Assembly: GCA_002327445.1 (NCBI GenBank)
Contig: DCWA01000021.1
Coordinates: forward strand, 1 to 31,164
Direction of reading: 5' to 3'
Source: Desulfobacteraceae bacterium UBA2174
GTDB taxonomy: Bacteria > Desulfobacterota > Desulfobacteria > Desulfobacterales > UBA2174
DNA length: 31,164 nucleotides
Of this stretch, positions 1 through 7,221 are shown piece after piece. The number at the start of each line of letters is the position of its first letter. Position 1 is the stretch's first letter. Position numbers and translations under genes: made by a program. The notes beneath the pieces were generated by a model. That model made no database searches, was not told the origin of the DNA, and saw only the letters and a list, made by a program, of their open reading frames with translations.

Positions 1-24
1 GCGGTAAAACTTAGGACTGTCGAG
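1..24 (+). mobile_element. Right terminus of an IS4-like element (partial copy)
   Basis: These 24 bases match, with one mismatch (A at 13 instead of T), the 24 bases that end the complete IS element at 23896-23919, including the inverted-repeat core that ends ACTGTCGAG. The window therefore starts just after the transposase stop of a second copy of the same element in the same orientation. Only the tail is visible, so whether that copy is complete is unknown. Its flanking base pairs (TGAATAA, 25-31) would be one half of its target duplication. Confidence 0.85.
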
Positions 25-272
25 TGAATAATAAAAACGGGGATAATTTTTGAGATAACAGGGAACCCTCTGGGGTTGGAATGGTGATTTTCAGTTGACA
101 GGGAGACGCTTTCCCCTCTTTTCGCTCGGGTCTGCAAATCATGGGAAATGGCGATGGATTGGCTGCAAAATCATGCAAGAGACCGGCAATCATCCCATTT
201 TCAGTTTGAACATTTTATTGGGTAACAACTCATGGGTCAATTTGACCTTCGGCACCACCGAATACAGATGAG

Positions 273-307
273 CCGTAATCCTGATGGGTTACGGTTTTTC
301 TGTTTTG
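273..307 (+). terminator. Rho-independent terminator
   Basis: A 9-bp stem (273-281 with 286-294, one T-G wobble) closes on a TGAT tetraloop and is followed by TTTTTCTGTTTT. It lies about 25 bases ahead of the ABC gene at 333 and would stop transcription coming rightwards from the IS copy at the left edge. I see no convincing gene between the IS end (24) and this hairpin. The region 32-270 is moderately AT-rich and holds nothing I can identify. Confidence 0.75.
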
Positions 308-332
308 GGTTTAGGTACAGTGGGGCCTTGGA

Positions 333-2141
333 ATGGCATCCATGAGCGGCAAGATGCCCTATGCAGCGCCGACGGCCTCCCCCGGCGCCGTGCCGCGAGA
401 GAAAAAAAGCTTCCTGCGCCAGGTGCGCCTTCTAGCCGGTCCATACTGGAACTGCCAGCACTGCATGAAAGTGCGCGGCGCCACGCTCCTGCTCCTGCTG
501 CTCACCACCGGGCAAGTCGGCCTTACCGTCTGGAGCAACTACTGGCAGCGCGCATTGTTCGACGCCCTGGAACAGCGCACGGTGCGCGGCGTACTGGTCC
601 AGGTGGCCGTCTTCGCGGTGATCTTCACCGCTTCGATCGTCGTCACCGGCGCGCATCTCCTCGTCAAGCGGTGGCTGCAACTGGATTGGCGGGATTGGCT
701 GACCGAGGAACTGGTGGGTCACTGGCTGGGCAAGAGCCGCCATTATCGCCTGCGCTTCAGCACCGGCGAACACGACAATCCGGACCAGCGCATCGCCGAG
801 GACATCCGGATCGCCACGGAAAGCGCCATCGCGCTGGGGCATACCCTGGTCTATTCGCTGATGATTCTGGCGCTTTTCATCGACATCCTGTGGTCGGTAT
901 CGGGCGCCATCGTCCTGCCGGGCACCAACATCCGGTGGCCGGGTTACATGGTCCCCCTGGCGTTTGCCTATGCGGGCGTGGGCAGCGTTTTCGGCTGGAT
1001 GGTCGGCCGGCCGTTGGTACGAACGACCAACGCGCTCCAGACCGCCGAGGCGACGTTTCGCTTCGGATTATCGCGCACCCGGGAGCATGCGGAGGAAATT
1101 GCCCTGCTGCATGGGGAACCGATGGAACGGGTCGGCTCTTCGGACCGTTTCCGCCACATCGTGAAAGACTTCAACCGGCAATCCCTCGCCTACCTGTGGA
1201 TCGTCTCGTTCGGGACGGGATACGGCGCGCTCCTGCCGGTATTTCCGATTCTAATCGCCGCTCCCCAGTACATCGCCGGCATGATGACCCTGGGCGTTCT
1301 GATGCAGGCCGCCCAGGCCTTCCAGCGGCTGACCTCCGCCCTTTCCTGGCCGGTGGACAATCTCGGAGAAATCGCCCGCTGCCGCGCCTCGGCCGACCGC
1401 GTCCTGGCGCTCCATGAGTCCCTGCAACGCCTGGACGCCGAGGACCGGCTGATGAACAGTGGGGCGATCCGAATCGAGCGATGGAAACGCAAACGACTGG
1501 TCATCGAGGATCTTTGCATCCTCGATCCATCGGGGGCCATCCTCCTCGACCGCTTCAACATGGACATCCGCCGCGGGGAGGCGGCACTGATCACCGGCGA
1601 CTCCGAAGTGACCACCGGCCTCTTCAAGGTCATTGGCGGGCTTTGGCCCTGGGGCAGCGGCACGATCCACCTGCCGGATGATGCCCCCATGCTGCTGATG
1701 GCGCAGGACCCGTTTCTTCCGGAGGGAACCCTGCGGGATGCCCTCTCCTATCCCATGCCCGCCAACATCTTTTCAGGCGCCGAGATCCGCCGCGCCCTCG
1801 AATGCACCGGCCTTTCGTGGCTGATCCCTCGCCTCGACGCCTCCAGCAACTGGGAAGAATCGCTTCCGCTGCTGGTGCGGCAGCGCCTCGGCTTCGCACG
1901 GATCCTTCTTCAGAAACCCGGTTGGGTCGTCATCGAGGATGCCACCAACGCTTTCGATCCCAAGGCGGAGCAGTTGATGTTCGAGATGCTCCGCCGCGAG
2001 CTGAACAACCTCGGCCTCCTCCACATCAGCTCCAACCCGAGCCTCAAGCGGCTGCACCGACGCACCGTGGTGCTGGGCCGGTATACCGAAGCCCAGCACG
2101 GCGAGACGGCAAGCGGATTCAAGCCGGCGGCGATCACATGA
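333..2141 (+). CDS. YddA/SbmA-type ABC protein with degenerate ATPase domain
   Basis: A 602-residue protein: a cytoplasmic lead of about 45 residues, a membrane domain of the SbmA/BacA-YddA type (roughly 50-330, with hydrophobic stretches near 50-66, 88-108, 172-190, 205-225 and 295-320) and an ABC-like domain (about 375-585). Family members export or import peptides or vitamins at the inner membrane. The fold is recognisable, with GGLWPWGSG after the P-loop and a Q-loop-like AQDPFLPEGTLRDAL. However, the Walker A is GDSEVTTGL (422-430) with no GK[ST], the signature is LPLLVRQRL (511-519) instead of LSGGEQQRL, Walker B ends in IEDATNAFD instead of LDEATSALD, and the switch His is missing (SSNPSL, 566-571). 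ATP hydrolysis is therefore unlikely. A second in-frame ATG at 342 is a possible start. It overlaps the convergent glycosidase gene by 8 bp. Confidence 0.85.
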   Translation: MASMSGKMPYAAPTASPGAVPREKKSFLRQVRLLAGPYWNCQHCMKVRGATLLLLLLTTGQVGLTVWSNYWQRALFDALEQRTVRGVLVQVAVFAVIFTASIVVTGAHLLVKRWLQLDWRDWLTEELVGHWLGKSRHYRLRFSTGEHDNPDQRIAEDIRIATESAIALGHTLVYSLMILALFIDILWSVSGAIVLPGTNIRWPGYMVPLAFAYAGVGSVFGWMVGRPLVRTTNALQTAEATFRFGLSRTREHAEEIALLHGEPMERVGSSDRFRHIVKDFNRQSLAYLWIVSFGTGYGALLPVFPILIAAPQYIAGMMTLGVLMQAAQAFQRLTSALSWPVDNLGEIARCRASADRVLALHESLQRLDAEDRLMNSGAIRIERWKRKRLVIEDLCILDPSGAILLDRFNMDIRRGEAALITGDSEVTTGLFKVIGGLWPWGSGTIHLPDDAPMLLMAQDPFLPEGTLRDALSYPMPANIFSGAEIRRALECTGLSWLIPRLDASSNWEESLPLLVRQRLGFARILLQKPGWVVIEDATNAFDPKAEQLMFEMLRRELNNLGLLHISSNPSLKRLHRRTVVLGRYTEAQHGETASGFKPAAIT

Positions 2142-3261
2142 ATCGCGGCGGCAGCCACCCTCTTTCCACGCAGTCGCGGAAACACCACTCCGGGGTCGAC
2201 TCGGTGCGGTAACTCCAGAAAAACCAACCCTGGAAATGCTCGAAGGAAAGAAGCTGCGTGGCCCCGTAGGCGCGGTAGGCCGCCTCTTGCTGGAAGCGAT
2301 CCAGGTGGTGCAGCGGGTGATGGAACGGTCCCTCGGCCCAAAGGGAGACGACCTCCAGGTCCAGCCCCAGGCTCCATTCCCCCACGATGGCCGGCAGTCC
2401 CAAATCCCCCTGAATGGCGGCGGCCTCCTTCCGGCGCAGCCTTCCCGCCTTGTCCAAATGGCCATGGATGTCCAGGGCGAGGTCTTCGCGATCGAAGCAC
2501 TGGTAGCGGTGTATGTCGAAAATCACGTTTTCGAACTGCGGCCGCTGCATGAACCCGAGATATTCGCGGTGTGAACGGAAACCGTCGTGAAAAACGATCG
2601 CGGTGCGCTGTGGCGGGCAGTGGGTGCGGATGGCGTCGTAGCAGCGCAGATAATAGGCCTTGAGCGGCTCGGTAGGCACGTCCCAGCGCGGCTCGTTGAG
2701 CAGCTCGATGCCGAAGAGTGCGGGTTCCGAGCGGTAGCGCGCGGCGATCCGTCCTAACAGCTCGACGGAGAACGAAATGTACTCTTCGCGGGTGTGCCAC
2801 TGGCAGACGTCCTTGATGCCACCGTTGTCGAAGCCGTTCTGGCATCCAGGCGCGGCATGAAGATCGATGATGACCCGCAAGCCGAATTCTTCGGCCCAGC
2901 CCAGAGCCCGATCCAGCACGTCGATGCCCCCATCCACGAAGGGATGCGGGTTGTCACCGTACACCGGATGATACGGATACGGCGGGCCAAAAATCCAGTG
3001 GCCCACCGGGATGCGCACGGCATTGACGCCTGTGTCGGCCAGCCAGGCGAAATCCTCCCGGGTGATGAAGTGCCGCCAGTGATCACGCAACCGTGCCGGC
3101 GCCTCTTTCCCGAGTTCAACGCACCAGGTCGTCTCGTCGGTAGCCGCAAGCCCGGCGAACAGACTGGGCGCCATCCACTTTTCCAGCACCAGCCAGCCGC
3201 CGAGATTCACCCCTCTCAGACGTTCCGGTCGACTGGCCTCCGAATCTCCAGACTTTTCCAT
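2134..3261 (-). CDS. GH5 family exo-beta-1,3-glucanase-like glycoside hydrolase
   Basis: A 375-residue TIM-barrel glycosidase of the GH5 exo-1,3-beta-glucanase type. The N-terminal RGVNLGGWLVLEKW block and the FxWxR-type barrel segments are clear. The acid/base Glu sits in LLNEPRW (about residue 190) and the nucleophile Glu in IVGEWSLG (about 295), so it should be catalytically competent. There is no signal peptide, so it probably acts in the cytoplasm on short beta-glucosides or on an internal polymer. I chose the ATG at 3261 because GGGGGCAGGA lies just upstream; an in-frame ATG at 3312 would add 17 residues without a similar ribosome site. The 3' end overlaps the facing ABC gene. No transporter or regulator for glucans is adjacent, so its substrate is inferred from family only. 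Confidence 0.9.
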   Translation of the reverse strand: MEKSGDSEASRPERLRGVNLGGWLVLEKWMAPSLFAGLAATDETTWCVELGKEAPARLRDHWRHFITREDFAWLADTGVNAVRIPVGHWIFGPPYPYHPVYGDNPHPFVDGGIDVLDRALGWAEEFGLRVIIDLHAAPGCQNGFDNGGIKDVCQWHTREEYISFSVELLGRIAARYRSEPALFGIELLNEPRWDVPTEPLKAYYLRCYDAIRTHCPPQRTAIVFHDGFRSHREYLGFMQRPQFENVIFDIHRYQCFDREDLALDIHGHLDKAGRLRRKEAAAIQGDLGLPAIVGEWSLGLDLEVVSLWAEGPFHHPLHHLDRFQQEAAYRAYGATQLLSFEHFQGWFFWSYRTESTPEWCFRDCVERGWLPPRFM

Positions 3262-3705
3262 TCCTGCCCCCTTTTTTGAGCCGTCGAACATCGCGGAATC
3301 AACTTGCCACACCTGAAACTTGCATCGATCCCGGAATTTTCAAAGCCGCCCATGCGCAATGCACTTGAAGGTCGAATCGCTGTCGCCATTTTTAAAATTT
3401 TATCACGATCCAACGCAAGAAAACAATCTCCGCTATTTCCAGGCGCGGTTCATTTTTCTCTCATCGCAAAGCCAGTTGCGGCCGACGTCCTGTCCATTCT
3501 TCCAACAAATTGATATCGCCAAGTAATGTGAAACATATCGCAGGCCGGTGTCGTTCATGGTTATTTTACGTTCGTATTGGTTAATTCATAAAAAACTATT
3601 TGACAAGCGATATTCACGGGGGTAGCCAACTTTTTTTAAATTTTATTAACCATAACCGATAATGGCTTTTCAAGTCAAACGTTTCACAGGGGAGAGGAGA
3701 TTATA
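3262..3705. other. Intergenic region between divergent genes
   Basis: 444 bases without a supportable gene. GC content drops from about 60% to roughly 40% from 3340 onwards, matching the AT-rich modABC-like operon that follows. It should contain the promoters of both divergent units. On the plus strand I can propose one promoter (see 3635-3663) and a TTGACA at 3599-3604 with no good partner. I looked for a ModE-type palindrome and did not find a convincing one. Confidence 0.6.
3635..3663 (+). promoter_or_regulatory. Candidate sigma70 promoter for the modABC-like operon
   Basis: TTTAAA (3635-3640), a 17-base spacer and GATAAT (3658-3663, five of six to consensus) would start transcription near 3670, about 35 bases before the modA-like ATG. 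A purine-rich ribosome site (GGGGAGAGGAG) follows at about 3689-3699. The surroundings are AT-rich, so chance matches are likely. Confidence 0.35.
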
Positions 3706-4467
3706 ATGAAACGACACTATCTTAGAAAATTAATACTATTCTTGACCTTTTTGGCGGTTCTTTCCACTAACGAGGCAATATGCGCTGAACCGGTCAAGTT
3801 GAACTTGTATGTCGCAGCCGGATTAAAGAAGGCCATGGATGTGGTCGTGGAAAAATTCATCAAAGAGAACGGCGTGGAAACCTACCCTAATTATGGCCCT
3901 TCTGGCGGGCTTTATACGCAAATCATAAAAGGTCAACCCTGCGATATCTATTTCAGCGCCGATTGGGATTTGATTGAAAAACTTGAGCAGAAAGAAATGT
4001 TGGCGCAGAAGAAAAAATTTTTGAAAGATTTCATTGTTCTTGTTGTTTCTAAAACGGGTGAAAACAAAGTTCGATCGTTAAATGATCTAACAAAAGACGG
4101 GATCGTTCTTTCGATCGCGGATCCCAGAGCACCTGTCGGCCGCTATGCCGAAAAAGGTCTTCAAAATTCAGGCTTATTCGACACGATAGTGGCCAAGGGC
4201 AACATCAAGGCGAAACCGAGCACAGTAAACCAACTGGCAATTCTGGTTCAAAAGGATCAAGTGGATGCAGGATTGATTTTTCAAAGCGTGGCCAATATGT
4301 ATGGCCTACCACCCATCGATTCCATGGGGACCGATCTTACCGGTGAAATTGTTTTCGGAATAGGTGTAATCAAGGGAGGAAACGAGGCCTTGGCGAATAA
4401 ATTCATGGAATTTGCAGTTCAAAATGTAGCCGAGTTTGTTTCATATGGATGGCAGCCTTATGAATAA
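3706..4467 (+). CDS. modA: Molybdate/tungstate-type ABC substrate-binding protein
   Basis: A 253-residue periplasmic binding protein with a cleavable signal peptide (hydrophobic core 9-20, cleavage after ICA at about 27). Family blocks are in order: LNLYVAAGLKKAM, YGPSGGLYTQI, CDIYFSADWDLI, ADPRAPVGRYAEKGL and VDAGLIFQSVA. It would capture an oxyanion and hand it to the permease encoded next. Compared with E. coli ModA from memory, several anion-contacting positions differ: the Ser of the AAAS motif is Gly, and the Tyr of GIVY is Phe. Molybdate is therefore the default guess rather than a firm ligand. The gene has a strong ribosome site and its 3' end overlaps the permease start. Confidence 0.8.
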   Translation: MKRHYLRKLILFLTFLAVLSTNEAICAEPVKLNLYVAAGLKKAMDVVVEKFIKENGVETYPNYGPSGGLYTQIIKGQPCDIYFSADWDLIEKLEQKEMLAQKKKFLKDFIVLVVSKTGENKVRSLNDLTKDGIVLSIADPRAPVGRYAEKGLQNSGLFDTIVAKGNIKAKPSTVNQLAILVQKDQVDAGLIFQSVANMYGLPPIDSMGTDLTGEIVFGIGVIKGGNEALANKFMEFAVQNVAEFVSYGWQPYE

Positions 4468-5239
4468 AATAATGAATAAAGACCTGATCACAATCCTATT
4501 CACCCCTCTTTTGTTTTTGCTCATCATTTATCCTATCGTGGCGCTTCTGACCAACCTGGAAGTTCCGGGGGTAAGAGAAACGCTCATGGATGGCCTTTTC
4601 TGGGACAGCGTCAAGAACACCCTGCTGGCAGCTCTCGTCGCAGCTTCGCTTTGCGTGATCTTGTCAATCGGCTTCGGTTACTGTCATCTGTTCATGAGGA
4701 ATTCGCTCTTGTACAAGGCCGCAAACCTGATGAACGACCTTCCCATTGCGCTTCCGCACACGGTCGCGGGCCTTGCGCTGCTTCTGGCCTTCGGGAGGAC
4801 CAATTTCGGTTTCGCCGGGCCCACCGGATTGGCTTTCACCATGATCGCGGTGGTTCTGGCCATGTTCTTCGTCTCCTATCCATTGGCGGCAAGAGCGGTA
4901 GCCTCTGGCGTCGACCAAATGGACCTGGAAAGCATCGCAGTGGCAAGGACATTGGGAGACACGCCCACAAAGGCATTTCTTCGCATTGCATTGCCGGCCT
5001 TGAGAGAAGCACTGTTTTCGGGTTTTGTTCTATCTTTTGCCAGATCACTGAGCGAATTTGCCGCGGTCATCATGTTTGGCGGAAATGTGCCAGGTTCCAC
5101 ACAAGTTCTGGCCTCCTATGTTTTCACCAAGGTGGAAGAGGGGGAAGTGGCCATGGCGGTAACGGCAAGCGGTTTTTGCATTTTCCTGTCCCTGATTCTC
5201 GTTGTCTTGGTCGGTCAGGGAAGGAGGCGCCGTGCTTAA
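4460..5239 (+). CDS. modB: Molybdate/tungstate-type ABC permease
   Basis: A 259-residue inner-membrane permease with about six hydrophobic segments and the EAA-type coupling loop ARTLGDTPTKAFLRIALPALREAL, which docks onto the ATPase. The block DLPIALPHTVAGLALLLAFG is typical of ModB/CysT/TupB permeases. ATG codons at 4436, 4445, 4460 and 4472 are in frame. I prefer 4460, which overlaps the modA stop by 8 bases as expected for translational coupling, and leaves only a short cytoplasmic lead. It forms the channel of the transporter with the flanking binding protein and ATPase. Confidence 0.85.
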   Translation: MNKIMNKDLITILFTPLLFLLIIYPIVALLTNLEVPGVRETLMDGLFWDSVKNTLLAALVAASLCVILSIGFGYCHLFMRNSLLYKAANLMNDLPIALPHTVAGLALLLAFGRTNFGFAGPTGLAFTMIAVVLAMFFVSYPLAARAVASGVDQMDLESIAVARTLGDTPTKAFLRIALPALREALFSGFVLSFARSLSEFAAVIMFGGNVPGSTQVLASYVFTKVEEGEVAMAVTASGFCIFLSLILVVLVGQGRRRRA

Positions 5240-5945
5240 AATTGCGAATCTCAGCAAATCTTTTGGCACTCATAAAGTCATCAAAAATGTAAGCTTGACT
5301 GTCGGCTCTGAAATAAGGGTCGTATTGGGTCTGAACGGATGCGGAAAATCAACGATGCTCAAAATAGTCGCCGGTATCTTGGCAAGCGACAATGGAAAAA
5401 TCCTTATTGACAAAAGAGATGTCACCGCACTTCCGCCCGAAGATCGCCATGTCGGGTATGTTCCGCAGCAGGCTTCGCTTTTCAAGCACTTGAGCGTTAG
5501 GGAAAATATTCGCTACTGCCTTCGAAACGGGAGAGGGGCGGAAGCAGATATCGATCAGCTTGTTGAAATGCTGAAAATTGAAAACGTTCTCGACAAGAAG
5601 CCGGAAGCGCTGAGCGGCGGTTTTCAGAGCCGGGTTTCCCTGGCCCGCACCCTGGCCTCCCAACCTCATGTCATGCTGATGGACGAGCCTTTGAGTGACT
5701 TGGATCTTGCCATCAAGGAAAAGCTGATTCCTGAATTTCGTAAGGTATTAAAAAAACTTGGCATACCTGTTCTTTACGTCACTCATGACCTTTCGGAAGC
5801 GCAGCTTTTGGGCGACCGGTTCTCCTGCATGATTGAAGGCGTCCTCTCCGATGCGGATTCTGCTGAAAAAGCATTCGGATTGATCAGGGAAAGCATCTCG
5901 GATTATGATTTGCATGGACCGGCACAGCACCAATTGCGCAACTGA
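5232..5945 (+). CDS. modC: Molybdate/tungstate-type ABC ATPase, short form
   Basis: A 237-residue ATPase. Walker A is GLNGCGKST, the Q-loop is YVPQQASLF, the signature is LSGGFQSR (Phe where Gln/Glu is usual), Walker B is VMLMDEPLSDLD and the switch His is in VTHD. It should energise the permease upstream. The start is GTG 5232, with AAGGAGG four bases before it and an 8-base overlap with modB; ATG 5202 is possible but has no ribosome site. At 237 residues it lacks the C-terminal Mop/TOBE domain of classical ModC (about 350 residues), so it resembles the short TupC/WtpC-like ATPases. No terminator is visible after the stop. Confidence 0.85.
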   Translation: MLKIANLSKSFGTHKVIKNVSLTVGSEIRVVLGLNGCGKSTMLKIVAGILASDNGKILIDKRDVTALPPEDRHVGYVPQQASLFKHLSVRENIRYCLRNGRGAEADIDQLVEMLKIENVLDKKPEALSGGFQSRVSLARTLASQPHVMLMDEPLSDLDLAIKEKLIPEFRKVLKKLGIPVLYVTHDLSEAQLLGDRFSCMIEGVLSDADSAEKAFGLIRESISDYDLHGPAQHQLRN

Positions 5946-6028
5946 GACGATCTTGGCGTTCGCCGCCTTGTCATGACCTCGCCATCCTTGCCTTGTCGAC
6001 CAACACCGTTGAGGATCCGACAAACTTC

Positions 6029-6057
6029 TTGACACTGGCCCGGGCGATCTGTAATCA
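6029..6057 (+). promoter_or_regulatory. Possible promoter of the TRAP/oxidoreductase cluster
   Basis: A perfect TTGACA at 6029-6034 lies 166 bases ahead of the TAXI gene. The hexamer 17 bases further (TAATCA, 6052-6057) is a poor -10 match. The 254-base gap between modC and the TAXI gene changes back to high GC and shows no gene I can support, so a promoter is expected somewhere here. Confidence 0.2.
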
Positions 6058-6199
6058 GCTCGGAACCTCGCCGGAAAAGTCGCCGCAACGACCCTGGCGC
6101 TCAAGGCCGGCGGTGCGGCAACCGCGATCCAGGCGGAAAGCGACTGCCGCCGCCGGCCGCCAACCCCTTATCCCTCAGCGACAAAAAGGAGGATGGACC

Positions 6200-7180
6200 A
6201 TGGCTCGATTTCTTTCGAAATTGGCATTGGCGGGACTGGTTTTGCTCACCGGGGTGCTGCCGCTGCATGCCGCCGACCAGGTGACCCTCACCTGGACCGC
6301 CGGTGGCGCCGGCGGCGGATGGTACAGCATGGCCGGCGGCATCGCCACCGTCATCAATCAGGCCAGCCCGGACATCGTCATCAAGGTCATCCCGGGCGGA
6401 GGGCTGCAGAACCCGGCGCTGGTGGCCGAAAAAAGCGCGGAAATCGGCTGGGGCCTTCCATTCATGAATGCAGCGGCCTACAAGGGCATCGCCCCCTTCG
6501 AAAGGCCCCTGACCGAGCTGCGGGCCCTGGCCGGCGGCATGAGCATGAACTTCTTTCACCTGTATGTGGGGGCGGAGCTTCCCGTCGACGACATGGATCA
6601 GCTCTTTGCCCGGGACAAGTTCCGTCTTGCCCTCAGCCAGGCGGGAAGCTCCGAAGCCTGGGTGTTCGAACAGATCCTGGCCGCCTACGGGACGAACTTC
6701 AAGGCCATGAGCGACAAGGGCTTTCATTTCGCCCGCGGCAACTATGCCTTCCAGTCCAACCAGTTCAAGGACAAGAACGCCGACGGTGTCTTCACCTTCC
6801 TGGCCCTGCCCGGCGCGGCAGTGACCGAGGCATCGGTGGGCCGGGATTTGAAGCTGGTGCACTTCTCGGACAAGGCATTGAAATACCTGGATCAATTTGG
6901 CATCACGGCCGGCGAGATTCCCTTGGGTACCTATCCCAAGGCGGCCAATACGGCGACGGTGCGCACCGCCAAGAGCGGCTCGGTGATCACGGTACACAAG
7001 GACATGCCTGAAGACCTGGCCTACCGCATCACCAAGATCTTCAACGAAAATTTGGACAAGGTCCACCAGATCCACGCCAGCCTGGCCCCCTACGAGGTCA
7101 AGGACGGCCCCACCGGCTGCGGCGTACCGCTGCATCCGGGCGCCGAACGCTACTACCGCGAGGCAGGAGTCCTCAAGTAG
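6200..7180 (+). CDS. TAXI-family TRAP transporter solute-binding protein
   Basis: A 326-residue periplasmic receptor with a clear signal peptide (MARF lead, hydrophobic 5-20, cleavage after LHAA at about 24). The mature protein opens with LTWTAGGAGGGWYSMAGGIA, the glycine-rich block of TAXI receptors, followed by KVIPGGGLQNPALV and GWGLPFMNAAAYKG. It should bind an organic acid or amino-acid-like solute and deliver it to the fused permease 41 bases downstream. The start at 6200 is fixed by AAAAAGGAGG upstream and by the signal peptide; a longer open frame to 5993 has no such features. TAXI receptors rarely allow the ligand to be predicted from sequence, so the oxidoreductase genes that follow are the best clue. 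Confidence 0.9.
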   Translation: MARFLSKLALAGLVLLTGVLPLHAADQVTLTWTAGGAGGGWYSMAGGIATVINQASPDIVIKVIPGGGLQNPALVAEKSAEIGWGLPFMNAAAYKGIAPFERPLTELRALAGGMSMNFFHLYVGAELPVDDMDQLFARDKFRLALSQAGSSEAWVFEQILAAYGTNFKAMSDKGFHFARGNYAFQSNQFKDKNADGVFTFLALPGAAVTEASVGRDLKLVHFSDKALKYLDQFGITAGEIPLGTYPKAANTATVRTAKSGSVITVHKDMPEDLAYRITKIFNENLDKVHQIHASLAPYEVKDGPTGCGVPLHPGAERYYREAGVLK

Positions 7181-7221
7181 CGGCATCCCCCGCAACCTCA
7201 AGCCCTGTTTTTTTTTGGCCC

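Noticed and set aside
3599..3627. TTGACA at 3599-3604 as the modABC promoter
   Set aside because: The hexamer 17 bases on (TAGCCA) is a poor -10; the TTTAAA/GATAAT pair further down is better.
5946..6199. Possible upstream extension of the TAXI receptor from 5993
   Set aside because: The signal peptide and AAGGAGG ribosome site fix the start at 6200; the extension is Arg/Pro-rich and would bury the signal peptide.
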